64,000 bases of DNA from an uncultured Alphaproteobacteria bacterium (GTDB lineage: Bacteria; Pseudomonadota; Alphaproteobacteria; Micropepsales; Micropepsaceae): contig CADEFU010000002.1 in the NCBI GenBank assembly GCA_902826695.1, forward strand, positions 480,267 to 544,266, in the 5' to 3' direction. Numbering within the stretch: the stretch's first letter is position 1; each line of letters opens with the position of its first letter. The position numbers were made by a program, and so were the translations under genes. Of this stretch, positions 43,586-52,823 are shown piece by piece. The notes below the pieces were generated by a model that worked only from the letters and a program-made list of their open reading frames with translations, did no database searches and was not told the DNA's origin.

Positions 43586-44521
43586 ATGAAGCTTCTCGCC
43601 GGCAACAGCAACCACCCGCTCGCGAACCAAATCAGCGAGTATTTGAAGGTGCCGCTGACCAAGGCGATCGTCCGGCGGTTTGCCGACATGGAAGTGTTCG
43701 TCGAGATTCAGGAGAACGTGCGCGGGCAGGATATGTTCGTGCTGCAGTCGACGTCGTTCCCGGCGAACGACCATTTGATGGAGCTGTTGATCTGCATAGA
43801 CGCGCTCAGACGGTCGTCGGCGAAGCGCATCACCGCTGTCGTTCCTTATTTCGGGTATGCACGGCAGGACCGTAAGCCGGGACCGCGGACGCCGATTTCG
43901 GCGAAGCTGGTGGCAAACTTGATCACGATGGCGGGGGCGAGCCGCGTGCTAACCCTCGATTTGCATGCAGGGCAGATTCAAGGATTCTTCGATATTCCGA
44001 CGGACAATCTCTACGCAGCGCCAATTTTCGAGAACGACATCAAGGAGCGCTTCAAGGGCGAGGATTTGATGGTCGTGTCGCCGGATGTCGGTGGCGTGGT
44101 GCGCGCGCGGTTGCTTGCGCGGCGGATCAACGCCGACCTCGCGATCGTCGACAAGCGGCGTGAGCGGGCGGGCACGTCTGAGGTGATGAACATCATCGGC
44201 GATGTGAGCGGCCGTACATGCATTCTGATCGACGACATCGTCGACTCTGCCGGCACGCTCTGCAACGCGGCCGACGCGCTCATGGCAAAGGGCGCGAAGG
44301 CGACCTACGCCTATGCCACACACGGCGTGCTGTCGGGCGGCGCGGTCGCGCGCGTAAAGGGCTCGGCGCTCAAGGGTCTCGTGATTACGGATTCGATCTC
44401 GCCGACCGAGGCCGTTCGCGCGGCTGCCGACAAGATCAAGGTGTTGCCGACGGCCCAGCTTTTGGGCGAGGCGATCCGCAGAACTTCCGAAGAACGCTCG
44501 GTTTCCAGCCTCTTTGACTGA
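43586..44521 (+). CDS. prs: Ribose-phosphate pyrophosphokinase
   Basis: A 311-residue PRPP synthase (ribose-5-phosphate plus ATP to PRPP plus AMP). '[25 protein letters not shown]' is the ATP loop, '[20 protein letters not shown]' the signature, and '[21 protein letters not shown]' the ribose-5-phosphate/PRPP loop. The ATG at 43586 gives the usual N-terminus. It feeds apt and nucleotide, histidine and tryptophan synthesis. The prs-rplY-pth-ychF order is conserved in alphaproteobacteria. Confidence 0.97.
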   Translation: MKLLAGNSNHPLANQISEYLKVPLTKAIVRRFADMEVFVEIQENVRGQDMFVLQSTSFPANDHLMELLICIDALRRSSAKRITAVVPYFGYARQDRKPGPRTPISAKLVANLITMAGASRVLTLDLHAGQIQGFFDIPTDNLYAAPIFENDIKERFKGEDLMVVSPDVGGVVRARLLARRINADLAIVDKRRERAGTSEVMNIIGDVSGRTCILIDDIVDSAGTLCNAADALMAKGAKATYAYATHGVLSGGAVARVKGSALKGLVITDSISPTEAVRAAADKIKVLPTAQLLGEAIRRTSEERSVSSLFD

Positions 44522-44574
44522 GGCATTTCGGCGGTTTGCGTTAACCCCAGGCTTCGTCTAAACCCCGCGCCTCT

Positions 44575-44633
44575 TTCCGCATTGGGCGGAATGGACAGGA
44601 TAAGGGGCAGCCGCCCCTGAAAGGGTTCAGGAG
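44575..44633 (+). promoter_or_regulatory. Hairpin-rich leader of rplY overlapping its ribosome-binding site
   Basis: Three short perfect inverted repeats occur in a row: TTCCGC/GCGGAA (44575-44591), GGGGC/GCCCC (44604-44617) and CCTGAA/TTCAGG (44616-44631). The last includes part of the AGGAG at 44629-44633. The second and third share bases 44616-44617 and so compete. This could switch ribosome access, but the stems are only 5-6 bp. Confidence 0.35.
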
Positions 44634-44635
44634 CC

Positions 44636-45394
44636 ATGACCGAACAAGCTACGATTCAAGCCAAGAAGCGCACAGGCGCGGGTACCGGCGCTGCGCGCGC
44701 GGTTCGCCGCGACGGAAATATCCCGGCCGTTGTTTACGGTGCTGGCGTCGATCCGCGATCGATTACGATCGCCGTTCGCGACATCGCCAAGCACTACCAA
44801 ACCGGCCGCTTTACCTCCACTCTCTTCATGCTCGATGTCGAAGGCGAAAAGCTTCGGGTCATTCCGCGCGAAGTGCAGGTCGATCCGGTGACCGACCAGC
44901 CGATCCACGCGGACTTCCAGCGCTTGGTCGCCGGCGCGCGCATTCGTTTGTTCATTCCCGTCCACTTCAACAATCACGGCGACTCGCCTGGCTTGAAGCG
45001 CGGCGGCGTGTTGAACGTCGTTCGTCACGAAATTGAATTCTTCTGCCCGTCGGAACGTATTCCGCAATACATCGAAGCGGACCTCAAGGGCATGGATATC
45101 GGCGACAGCTTGCACATCTCGCACATCAAGCTGCCCGAAGGTCTTCAGCCCGTGATCCGCAATCGCGACTTCACAGTTGCGACCGTCGCGGCGCCGTCTG
45201 CGTTCGCGGATGCGGAAGCGAAGCCCACGGCGGCCGAAGGCGACGCTGCGGCTCCGGCGGCAGGTGCGGCTCCGGCGGCAGGTGCTGCTCCGGCGGCTGG
45301 TGCAAAGGCGGCTGCTCCGGCGGCTGGCGGCAAGGCTGCGGCTCCGGCTGCTGCGAAGGCCCCTGCTGCAAAGGCGCCGGCTGCGAAGAAGTAA
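44636..45394 (+). CDS. rplY: 50S ribosomal protein L25 (CTC type)
   Basis: A 252-residue bL25 of the long general-stress (CTC) type. The N-terminal 5S rRNA-binding L25 domain ('KKRTGAGTGAARAVRRDGNIPAVVYGAGVDP') is followed by the beta-rich TL5 domain ('HFNNHGDSPGLKRGGVLNVVRHEIEFFCP', 'HISHIKLPEGLQPV'). The last 50 or so residues are a low-complexity Ala/Pro/Lys tail (AAPAAG repeats). A CAGGAG lies just before the ATG, within the leader hairpin. It is 114 bp after prs and 72 bp before pth. Confidence 0.94.
   Translation: MTEQATIQAKKRTGAGTGAARAVRRDGNIPAVVYGAGVDPRSITIAVRDIAKHYQTGRFTSTLFMLDVEGEKLRVIPREVQVDPVTDQPIHADFQRLVAGARIRLFIPVHFNNHGDSPGLKRGGVLNVVRHEIEFFCPSERIPQYIEADLKGMDIGDSLHISHIKLPEGLQPVIRNRDFTVATVAAPSAFADAEAKPTAAEGDAAAPAAGAAPAAGAAPAAGAKAAAPAAGGKAAAPAAAKAPAAKAPAAKK
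45238..45391 (+). repeat. Ala/Pro/Gly-coding short tandem repeat in the rplY tail
   Basis: Imperfect 15-18-bp units of the type 'gct-ccg-gcg-gca-ggt-gcg' encode repeated AAPAAG and KAPA segments. Such in-frame repeats change copy number easily by slippage, so tail length probably varies between strains. Basic residues increase towards the end, which would suit contact with rRNA. Confidence 0.7.
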
Positions 45395-45419
45395 GCGCGA
45401 CTTTTTGCATTGCGTTCAG

Positions 45420-45447
45420 CGGCCGCCAACTCGTGTGGCGGCCGTTT
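45420..45447 (+). terminator. Hairpin after rplY
   Basis: CGGCCGCC (45420-45427) pairs perfectly with GGCGGCCG (45437-45444) across a nine-base loop, followed by only TTTG. It may attenuate transcription between rplY and pth rather than stop it. Confidence 0.5.
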
Positions 45448-45466
45448 GCGCTAATGGTTTCAGGTG

Positions 45467-46078
45467 ATGTTGCTCATCGTCGGTCTCGGCAATCCGGGCG
45501 AGGCCTATCAGAACCACCGCCACAATATCGGGTTCATGGCGGTTGACGCGATTGCGGACGCGCACGGCTTTTCGCCCGCGCGCGCAAAGTTTCGTGGGCA
45601 AGTTCGCGAGGGAACGATCAAGGGGCAAAAGACGCTGATCTTGAAGCCGATGACCTACATGAACGATAGCGGGACCGCGGTTCAAGAGGCTGTTGCGTTT
45701 CACAAGATTCCGATCGACCGCCTTTGGGTCATCTACGATGAGCTCGATCTTGCGGCCGGTAAGGTGAAGGTAAAGCAGGGCGGCGGGAACGCCGGGCACA
45801 ACGGGTTGCGCTCGATCTCGACGCATGCCGGCAACGAATACTGGCGCGTGCGGCTCGGTATTGGGCATCCAGGCGAGAAGGAACGCGTGACGGGGCATGT
45901 GCTCGGGAACTTCACGAAGGCCGATCGGGCTTGGGTTGATCCGTTGCTGGATGCGATTGGGCAGGCAGCGACCTTCATTGCGGACGGCGATGGGGCGGGG
46001 TTCATGAACAAGATTGCCGTGCTGACACAACCTCAGCGCGAGACGAAACCGAAGCCGCCAGAGAAAAAGAAGGACTGA
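45467..46078 (+). CDS. pth: Peptidyl-tRNA hydrolase
   Basis: A 203-residue Pth. It releases tRNAs from dropped-off peptidyl-tRNA. 'VGLGNPGEAYQNHRHNIGFMAVD' contains the catalytic His and the Asn contact, 'KPMTYMNDSGTAVQE' the substrate loop, and 'YDELDLAAGKVKVKQGGGNAGHNGLRSI' the remaining active-site residues. The C-terminus is a Lys/Pro-rich tail. Both ATG at 45467 and GTG at 45464 are possible starts. ychF begins 5 bp after the stop. Confidence 0.97.
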   Translation: MLLIVGLGNPGEAYQNHRHNIGFMAVDAIADAHGFSPARAKFRGQVREGTIKGQKTLILKPMTYMNDSGTAVQEAVAFHKIPIDRLWVIYDELDLAAGKVKVKQGGGNAGHNGLRSISTHAGNEYWRVRLGIGHPGEKERVTGHVLGNFTKADRAWVDPLLDAIGQAATFIADGDGAGFMNKIAVLTQPQRETKPKPPEKKKD

Positions 46079-46083
46079 AGATC

Positions 46084-47181
46084 ATGGGTTTCAAGTGCGG
46101 CATTGTCGGACTGCCGAATGTTGGGAAGTCGACGCTGTTTAATGCGCTAACGCAGACGGCGGCAGCGCAGGCGGCGAACTATCCGTTCTGCACGATCGAA
46201 CCCAATGTGGGTGAGGTGGCGGTGCCTGATCCGCGCCTCGATACGCTGGCAAAGGTCGGGAAGTCGGCGCAGATCATACCGACGCGGCTCACCTTCGTGG
46301 ATATTGCGGGGCTGGTGCGCGGGGCCTCAAAGGGTGAGGGACTCGGCAATCAGTTTCTGTCGCATATCCGCGAGGTCGATGCGGTGGCCTATGTGCTGCG
46401 CTGCTTCGACGACGGCGATGTAACGCATGTGGAGAACCGTATCGATCCAATGGCGGATGCCGAAACGGTTGAGACTGAGCTGATGCTGTCCGATCTCGAT
46501 AGCCTCGAGAAACGCGCGCCGGCGGCCGAGAAGAAGGGCAAGCAGGGCGACAAAGAGGCGAAGGCGCAGTTCGAGGTCATGACGATCGCGCTTGCGTTGT
46601 TGCGTGACGGCAAGCCCGCACGGATGGCGAAGATCACAGACGAGCAGCGGCCCGTGTTTGAGCAGCTGCAGCTCTTGACGGCCAAACCGATCGTGTATGT
46701 GGCGAATGTCGATGAGGGCTCGGCCGCGACCGGGAACGCGCATTCGAAGCGCGTAGAGGAGCGGGCAAAGGCGGAAGGGGCGGCGTTCGTCGTTATTTCG
46801 GCGAAGATCGAATCCGAGATCGCGCAGCTTGCGTCGGCGGAGCGGGACGACTTTCTCTCGACGCTTGGGTTGGAGGAGCCGGGGCTGAACCGGTTGATCC
46901 GCGCTGGGTACTCACTGCTGCACCTCATCACATTTTTCACGGTCGGGCCGAAGGAGGCTCGCGCGTGGACGGTGCATAAAGGTGCGCGTGGGCCGCAAGC
47001 GGCCGGTGTGATCCACACCGATTTCGAGAAGGGGTTCATTCGCGCGGAAACCATAGCCTTTGCCGACTATGTCGCTCATGGCGGCGAGGCTGGGGCGAAG
47101 GAAGCGGGGAAGTTTCGGCTTGAGGGCAAGGACTACGTCGTTCAGGACGGCGACGTGATGCACTTCCGCTTCAATACGTAG
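46084..47181 (+). CDS. ychF: Ribosome-binding ATPase YchF
   Basis: A 365-residue Obg-family P-loop protein. G1 is 'GLPNVGKSTLFNALT' (9-23), G3 'FVDIAGLVRGASKGEGLGN', and the altered G4 is 'YVANVDE', the change that makes YchF prefer ATP. A coiled-coil insertion and a C-terminal TGS domain ('LITFFTVGPKEARAWTVHKG') complete the family layout. It binds ribosomes and is linked to oxidative-stress control. It is the last gene of the prs-rplY-pth-ychF group. Confidence 0.97.
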   Translation: MGFKCGIVGLPNVGKSTLFNALTQTAAAQAANYPFCTIEPNVGEVAVPDPRLDTLAKVGKSAQIIPTRLTFVDIAGLVRGASKGEGLGNQFLSHIREVDAVAYVLRCFDDGDVTHVENRIDPMADAETVETELMLSDLDSLEKRAPAAEKKGKQGDKEAKAQFEVMTIALALLRDGKPARMAKITDEQRPVFEQLQLLTAKPIVYVANVDEGSAATGNAHSKRVEERAKAEGAAFVVISAKIESEIAQLASAERDDFLSTLGLEEPGLNRLIRAGYSLLHLITFFTVGPKEARAWTVHKGARGPQAAGVIHTDFEKGFIRAETIAFADYVAHGGEAGAKEAGKFRLEGKDYVVQDGDVMHFRFNT

Positions 47182-47259
47182 GCCCGATTTACGCTACTTT
47201 GGCTAGGATTTGCCGAACCCCGGGCGGGCGTGGATAATGCCGGCGGGGGGCTCGAAGAT

Positions 47260-48270
47260 ATGACGGCGTTGCGAGAGTGCGCCAATTGCGGCACGGCGTT
47301 GAACGGGCCCTATTGCTCGAACTGCGGACAGAAGGCATCCGACTATCACCGGCCGTTCTGGTGGATCTTCGGCGAGTTCTTGGATTCCGTCTTCAACTAC
47401 GACTCGCGAACTTTTCGCACCATTTGGCTGTTGTTCGCCGAGCCCGGCGAATTCACGCGGCGTTACAACGACGGCAAGCGAGCGTCGCTGTTGCCGCCGT
47501 TCCGGCTGTTCGTGGTCGCGACCGTCGTGTTCTTTCTGACTTTGCAGTTCACCGGGCTTGCGATGGTCGCGTTCAAAGTCAAATCCGTGTCGCTTGCCGA
47601 CTTGGCGCCTGAGGCGCTCAAGCAGCTGCAAGCGGAAACGAACGCGGAAATGGTGATCAAGGGCGACAAAACCATTGATGTGATCAGCATGGAGTTTTTT
47701 GTGCCGGCGAGCGCGGTCGAGCACGTCAAGCTTACCGACGAGCAGAAGCGCAATGTTCTGGGTGGCAGCGAGAGCATCAAGATCGAAGCGCAAGGCGCGA
47801 AAGGGGATGAGGCGGAGTGGCTGGCCTGGCTTGGCGAAAGGGCCAAGCGAATCCAAGAGGGTTATGAGCGGGCGCTGGCGGATCCGATCAAGTTGAATGG
47901 ACCGCTGAACACGTGGCTGCCGCGACTTATGCTCGTGCTTGTGCCGGTGTTCGCGCTGCTGATGGCTGTCATGCATTGGTGGCCGCGGGTGTATTTGGCC
48001 GAGCATTTGGTGTTCTCGACCCACATCCACACCGTCGTGTTTGTTGCGTTCTCGCTCGTTGCGCTTGCCGCGGCTATTCTGGGCGATGCCGGTTTCATGT
48101 GGGCGATATGGTTGATCTTGGCCATCTATCTTTGGATGGCGATGTACCGGGTCTATGGACGGAGCTGGTGGCTGACGACCATCAAGTTCATGGCGCTTTT
48201 GCTGGTCTATTCGACCGTTCTGACCGCAGGTTTCGGTTTGGTCTTCGCGCTTGCCCTGTCGGAAGTCTGA
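47260..48270 (+). CDS. DUF3667 membrane protein with N-terminal zinc ribbon
   Basis: A 336-residue protein. A four-Cys ribbon ('CANCGTALNGPYCSNCGQ') begins the protein, followed by the DUF3667-like 'FNYDSRTFRTIWLLFAEPGEFTRRYNDGKRASLLPPFRLF'. One hydrophobic helix lies near 90, then a charged region of about 110 residues, and a C-terminal bundle of four or five transmembrane helices. Function is unknown. The ATG at 47260 has a G-rich site upstream; a GTG at 47230 would add ten residues. It is followed by the RNA-like region at 48290-48461. Confidence 0.85.
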   Translation: MTALRECANCGTALNGPYCSNCGQKASDYHRPFWWIFGEFLDSVFNYDSRTFRTIWLLFAEPGEFTRRYNDGKRASLLPPFRLFVVATVVFFLTLQFTGLAMVAFKVKSVSLADLAPEALKQLQAETNAEMVIKGDKTIDVISMEFFVPASAVEHVKLTDEQKRNVLGGSESIKIEAQGAKGDEAEWLAWLGERAKRIQEGYERALADPIKLNGPLNTWLPRLMLVLVPVFALLMAVMHWWPRVYLAEHLVFSTHIHTVVFVAFSLVALAAAILGDAGFMWAIWLILAIYLWMAMYRVYGRSWWLTTIKFMALLLVYSTVLTAGFGLVFALALSEV

Positions 48271-48289
48271 GCCTTCCTTACGCCTTTTT

Positions 48290-48461
48290 CACCCTGTGGA
48301 AAGGGTGGGGCAAACTTCACTTTGCGATAGTACGTCCACGCCGGTTTGACCACACGGCGTGAAGTCCTCAGCACTCGAAGGCGTCGCGCGCTTCTTGCCT
48401 CGCGCGTGACGAGAGACAGGCCGGCATGCGTCGCTCCCCAGCCGCATGCCGGTCTTTTTTT
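48290..48461 (+). ncRNA. Candidate structured RNA or long 3' UTR ending in a terminator
   Basis: Five stem-loops occur in sequence: CACCCT/AGGGTG (48290-48307), GCAAA/TTTGC (48310-48325), ACGCCG/CGGCGT (48338-48360), CGTC-GCGCG/CGCGC-GT-GACG with a 2-base bulge (48382-48411), and the terminator stem (48421-48452) with its T-run. No ORF fits. I do not recognise a known family: it lacks the SRP, RNase P, tmRNA and 6S hallmarks I can check by eye. It could instead be the structured 3' UTR of the DUF3667 gene. Confidence 0.4.
48421..48461 (+). terminator. Strong rho-independent terminator
   Basis: CCGGCATGCG (48421-48430) and CGCATGCCGG (48443-48452) make a perfect 10-bp stem with a 12-base loop, followed by TC and seven Ts. 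It works for plus-strand transcription only and ends five bases before the aqpZ stop. Confidence 0.9.
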
Positions 48462-48465
48462 GCTT

Positions 48466-49161
48466 CTATTTCTCGCTGTTGAGCCAGCGGTTTAAGAAGC
48501 CTGCGGCGATGGCACCCGCGATGGGAGCGAGCCAGAACAGCCAGAGTTGCTGCAAAGCCCAGGCGCCTGCGAATAGGGCGGGGCCAGTGCTACGCGCTGG
48601 GTTCACCGACGTATTTGTGACAGGGATGCTGATCAGATGGATTAGCGTCAGGGCGAGACCGATTGCGATCGGCGCGAAGCCCGCGGGCGCGTTCTTGCCC
48701 GTCGCTCCCAATATGATCAGCAGGAACATAGCGGTGAGGACGGCCTCGGTTACGGCGGCCGAGGTCAGGCTGTAGCCGCCAGGCGAGTGTTCGCCGTAGC
48801 CGTTTGAAGCGAAGCCTGCGGTCGGGTCAAAGCCCGCGGCTCCGGAGGCGATCAGATAGAGGACGCTGGCGCCGAGGATTGCGCCGAGGACTTGAGCGAC
48901 GACGTAGGGCGCGATCTGGTTCGCCGGGAAGCGGCCGCCGGCCCAGAGGCCCGCTGTGACAGCGGGGTTGAAATGGCCGCCTGAGATGTGGCCGAAGGCG
49001 TAGGCGCCGGTGAGAACTGTGAGGCCGAAGGCGAGTGAGACGCCGAGCAAGCCGATGCCCACCTGCGGGAAGGCGGCGGCGATGACTGCGCTGCCACAGC
49101 CTCCAAGAACGAGCCAGAATGTGCCGATGAATTCGGCGGCCATTTTTCGACTGAGATCCAT
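48466..49161 (-). CDS. aqpZ: Aquaporin Z
   Basis: A 231-residue six-helix channel of the MIP family, conducting water across the inner membrane. The two half-helix NPA loops are '[13 protein letters not shown]' and '[16 protein letters not shown]'; the Arg after the second NPA is the selectivity-filter Arg. The N-terminus '[19 protein letters not shown]' is typical of AqpZ, and length matches E. coli AqpZ. The ATG at 49161 excludes a long Arg/Pro-rich in-frame extension. Its neighbours suggest no operon. Confidence 0.94.
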   Translation of the reverse strand: MDLSRKMAAEFIGTFWLVLGGCGSAVIAAAFPQVGIGLLGVSLAFGLTVLTGAYAFGHISGGHFNPAVTAGLWAGGRFPANQIAPYVVAQVLGAILGASVLYLIASGAAGFDPTAGFASNGYGEHSPGGYSLTSAAVTEAVLTAMFLLIILGATGKNAPAGFAPIAIGLALTLIHLISIPVTNTSVNPARSTGPALFAGAWALQQLWLFWLAPIAGAIAAGFLNRWLNSEK

Positions 49162-49307
49162 GTGTTTCCCCTCAAACCGGCTGTTGATTCGCGCCAGTGG
49201 GGAAAGTGTCTGGCAGGATTCGGCCGTTGTCGAATTCGGAGCGGCCGCGCGCGCAGGACTGCGGAATTTGCTATAGTTCCGCCGGGGATCAGGGGGAGCC
49301 AGCTCGC

Positions 49308-50786
49308 GTGAACGCGCTTTGGGCCATCGTTGCTGCGTCCGTTGTTGCATTTGCACCAACGGCTGTTCAGCCCACGACAACGGCGCGCGTGGCGGCGGTT
49401 AAAGCGCTTGTCAGCGATCCGCGTTTGGAGAACGCGGCGGGCGAAATCGATCATGGAAGGTATGGCGTCGCGCTTGAGCTTGTGGGCGGCGCGCAAAAGG
49501 ACGGGCGGCTGTCACTAACGGAAGCGGATTGGGCGGCCTATTTGAAGGCGCGTGCGCTGGTCGGTCTTGGACGCGGTGACGAGGCGGAGAAGACCATTCG
49601 CGAACGCTATGCGGCCAACGCGAATGGGTACACGTGGGCCTCACTGGTGGCGATCCTGGTCGCGCGCGGGCGCCATGACCAGGCGGCTGCGGCCATCCTC
49701 GATCTGAAAGAAGAAGAATTCATCATGGTCAACCGGCTGCGGCCGGTGGTGATCGAGAACATCGTCGCTTCGCTCGATGAAGGCGTTGTGCGTGACCGGT
49801 TGATCGTTCGCTTGGTCGAAGGTCGCTACAGCGGGCCGACGGCGTTGCGTGTACCCGACGCGCTGAGGCTGCGCTATGTCAGCATGCTGGTGCGTCAGAA
49901 CCGGGTTGAGAATGCAGCCCGGCAGACCGAGTCACTTGAAGCGCCGTGGATTTTGAGTGTCGTTCTCACCGACAAGGCCTTCGCGCCGCTCTGGGAGCAT
50001 CCGACGGTGCGCGCGCTGATGGCGCCTGGCGCGCTGGTTGCGCGGGTCGAGCGCGGGATTCAGCTGCAGCTCGAACAGGCGGCGCTCACGTCGACGGATT
50101 GGCTCAATGTGATGCGCTCGTTGCGCGTGATCGGCAAAGCCGACGAGGCTGTTAAGCTTGGGCTTCATGCGGTCGAGCAGGCGCGAAAAGAGAAGCGGCC
50201 CGCTGGAGCGGCGCTCAGGCTTGAGGTTGCGAATGCCTATGCCGATCTTGGTGAAGCGTGGGCGGCGCGGCGGACGGCGCGGGCTTTGCTAAAGGAGGAG
50301 CCTTCGCTGTCGCTTTCGTTGCGTGTCGCGATTGCGCAAGTTCTGGACGTCACGGGAGACGACGACGGTGCGTTGCAGCTGCTGGCAACGCTCGAGGGGC
50401 CGGCAAAAACGGCGGCGGTACTGCGCTCCACCGCCTGTGCCGCGCACGATTTGGGGCGCGACGCAAAGCGGGACGAGGCTCTGAAAGCGCTCGAGGCTTT
50501 GCAAGATGAAGCGCCCGTCGAGGTGCTCGACGCACTGGTCTGCACTGGGCAGAAGGACAAGGCGGTTGCCGTCCTGGGACGCATGTTCGAGCGAACGGAC
50601 ACGCGCGCGAGCGCGCTGGCGATGGCGCAGCTTTATGCGGATCCGATCAATCCCGTGTCGGATCAGAACGACATGCGCTACCGCATGAAGGCGCTGGTCG
50701 CCAGCGCGGCCGTGCAGGAAGCGGTCAAGCCCTATGGCCGTTCGGTGCCGCTTCCTTTCACGATCGCGAATGCGCGCGGGCTCTAA
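49308..50786 (+). CDS. Exported helical-repeat (TPR-like) protein
   Basis: A 492-residue protein with a signal peptide (residues 1-19) and a mature part made of helical pairs. Repeats such as '[22 protein letters not shown]', '[23 protein letters not shown]' and '[28 protein letters not shown]' have tetratricopeptide character. It is probably a periplasmic scaffold; no partner is identified. The GTG at 49308 has AGGGGGAG nine bases upstream, so the longer upstream frame is not used. The stop overlaps the convergent beta-propeller gene by 4 bp. Confidence 0.78.
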   Translation: MNALWAIVAASVVAFAPTAVQPTTTARVAAVKALVSDPRLENAAGEIDHGRYGVALELVGGAQKDGRLSLTEADWAAYLKARALVGLGRGDEAEKTIRERYAANANGYTWASLVAILVARGRHDQAAAAILDLKEEEFIMVNRLRPVVIENIVASLDEGVVRDRLIVRLVEGRYSGPTALRVPDALRLRYVSMLVRQNRVENAARQTESLEAPWILSVVLTDKAFAPLWEHPTVRALMAPGALVARVERGIQLQLEQAALTSTDWLNVMRSLRVIGKADEAVKLGLHAVEQARKEKRPAGAALRLEVANAYADLGEAWAARRTARALLKEEPSLSLSLRVAIAQVLDVTGDDDGALQLLATLEGPAKTAAVLRSTACAAHDLGRDAKRDEALKALEALQDEAPVEVLDALVCTGQKDKAVAVLGRMFERTDTRASALAMAQLYADPINPVSDQNDMRYRMKALVASAAVQEAVKPYGRSVPLPFTIANARGL

Positions 50787-52729
50787 CGGCCACCCGGCGC
50801 GAAGTTGATGCGGCCGGTCTCTTTGATGCCGTTTGCCGTCAGGTCACCCTCGACGAGTTCATAGCCCATCAAAGCTAGCGTGCGGTCCCGCAAGAAGATC
50901 GGCCGGGCGTTGCCGTACCAATCGACGCATGAAGCCTGACATTGATCGTGGACGACGCGGCCGTCATCGGCGAAGAGTTCGCCCAACGGTGCGAATTCGC
51001 GGTTCGTGCGACGCAGAAACGTGATGGCGGCCGAACCTTCGACAAGCTGGCTTGCGCCCGCTCGTCGGGCGCGCGCAATCGGCAAGGCCAAGAAGCCATC
51101 GTCCGCTTGGCTTGAGCCCGACGGCTTGAAGAAGAAGCCGTGGCTGCGGGTTTCGCCTTGAGCGGCGCGTTCGAGCGTGTAGCGGTCGCCGATCACGGGC
51201 GATTGCGGCGCCGTCAGCTCGACGGCCTGGAAGTGCAGGTCGCTGGAGTCGGCGCCGACGACGACGGCGTTGCGGCCGAGAGCCTCGATGCGGTCGACGC
51301 CGTGCTTCAACTCGAACTGTGCGGCTTCGCCGCCGCGCACAGGGGCGACGACCAGCGTCGACATCGCATCGCGCGGACGGCCCCAGCTGTTTCCGGCGCC
51401 GTAAAGCACGTAGTCGCCGACGAAGCGGTTTTGCATCGTGTAGTAGCTGTCGCGGCTGGGCGTGGGCAGCTTGCGATAGTAACGCTGGCGCGCATCATCG
51501 TCGCCATCGCCGAAGGCCCAGAGCGGCAGGCGCAACAGTGCGACTGCGCCGCTGTTGAACTCGGGATTCCACATGGCATCGCCGCCGCCGCTGCTGCGGA
51601 CGAGCACGTTCAGGATGCCCTCGTTCCAGTCCTCGCGAAACGCGAACTGGTCGACCGGAGCACCGCGGGTGCCGATCGCCGACGGCCGGCCTCCGTTCAA
51701 CGGCAGGCGATAGAGCATTGCCGACGGGCGCTTGCCGCTTTCCTCGGCGTAGTAGCTGACGTTGTTCACCCAAACATAGACGGCGTTCGCCGAGACGTAG
51801 AAGGTGCGGCCTGCAAGCCCCAAGACGCTTTGCGCGCGGCAGCGCAGGACCGGCGCGGCGAGATCGCAAGACGTGACCGTGTGCAGGGCCTGGATGTCGG
51901 CGTTGTAGGGATCCCGCAGATTTCCGGGCAGGTAGATTTCGCGTGCGCTGACAATGCGGTCGAAGCGCCGTTTTGCGTCGCCGGTCCAGCGGCGGACGCC
52001 GGGCAGCCAATCGAAGTTGTCGAAGCTTGCGTAAGGCAGGTAGAGCGGCGAGTAGACGATCAGCGTGGAGCCGATCAGGCGCGACGCATAGTTGCGCGAC
52101 GAGTAGTAGTCGTTCGAGCGCAGGTGGTAGGCGTCTTCGAAGTCGAGGTTGCCGTCGGCTTCGATGCGGAAGCGGTTGATCTCCGTCCCGCCGCGCGCGT
52201 AGCTGTAGCCAATCACGATCACGCGGTTCCCGGCGATAAGCATTTCGTCATACCAGGCGCCACGACCGTCCGTGCCCGGCGGGAAGGCATCGATGAAGTC
52301 GATCGTCCTCAGGTCGCCGCTTCGGGTCGAGACGGTGAAAAGCCGTCCACGGCGCAGGATTACGACGGTGCTGCCGTGCATCTTGACGATGCCGCCTTCG
52401 TCGACACCAGCCACTTGCGTGTTCGTAATGCTCTCGCCCGAAGCCGCCTTGGAGTCCGCAGCAGCCGGAGCGGGCGGTGGCGGCGGCGGGGCAGGTACCG
52501 GCATAGGCATGGAAGGCGAGGCGGCCGGATGGCGCTGCGCGCGCTTCGAGCGCTTCAGATAACGCTTCAGCTGCCTGTCGGAGGCGAACGGCGTCATCGT
52601 GTCGTGCGGCGCCGTGCGTATCCGCTCAGCAGACGCCGGCGACGACGATGCGACAGACGCTAGGCCTATTGCGGCTGCAAGGCCAAGCGTGAGGGCGGCG
52701 CTGCGAACGGTTCCGCTGAGCGAGAGCAT
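50783..52729 (-). CDS. Secreted beta-propeller domain protein
   Basis: A 648-residue exported protein. The signal peptide ends near 'SSPASA' (residue 35), followed by a basic segment and a Pro-rich linker. Then comes the block 'TNTQVAGVDEGGIVKMHG', the start of the bacterial C-terminal beta-propeller family (PF09826-like). Strands continue with 'VVILRRGRLFTVSTRSGDLRTIDF', 'RVIVIGYSYARGG' and 'STLIVYSPLYLPYASF', and the C-terminal Cys pair is in 'DQCQASCVDWYG'. The family role is unsettled; it is probably envelope binding or scaffolding. The ATG at 52729 has a GGAG upstream and removes an unlikely Arg/Ser-rich extension. It follows the M2 peptidase gene. Confidence 0.85.
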   Translation of the reverse strand: MLSLSGTVRSAALTLGLAAAIGLASVASSSPASAERIRTAPHDTMTPFASDRQLKRYLKRSKRAQRHPAASPSMPMPVPAPPPPPPAPAAADSKAASGESITNTQVAGVDEGGIVKMHGSTVVILRRGRLFTVSTRSGDLRTIDFIDAFPPGTDGRGAWYDEMLIAGNRVIVIGYSYARGGTEINRFRIEADGNLDFEDAYHLRSNDYYSSRNYASRLIGSTLIVYSPLYLPYASFDNFDWLPGVRRWTGDAKRRFDRIVSAREIYLPGNLRDPYNADIQALHTVTSCDLAAPVLRCRAQSVLGLAGRTFYVSANAVYVWVNNVSYYAEESGKRPSAMLYRLPLNGGRPSAIGTRGAPVDQFAFREDWNEGILNVLVRSSGGGDAMWNPEFNSGAVALLRLPLWAFGDGDDDARQRYYRKLPTPSRDSYYTMQNRFVGDYVLYGAGNSWGRPRDAMSTLVVAPVRGGEAAQFELKHGVDRIEALGRNAVVVGADSSDLHFQAVELTAPQSPVIGDRYTLERAAQGETRSHGFFFKPSGSSQADDGFLALPIARARRAGASQLVEGSAAITFLRRTNREFAPLGELFADDGRVVHDQCQASCVDWYGNARPIFLRDRTLALMGYELVEGDLTANGIKETGRINFAPGGR

Positions 52730-52823
52730 TCGGATTCTCCGAGTTGAACTTGGGCGAGACCTAGAGACGGAATGTGGCGAGCTTTTGGCCGGCCACATTC
52801 AATCGCTTTAACTGTGCGTCGGG

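Noticed and set aside
51140..52663. A 507-codon frame opposite the beta-propeller gene
   Set aside because: The minus strand has a signal peptide and a family signature; the plus product is a low-complexity shadow.
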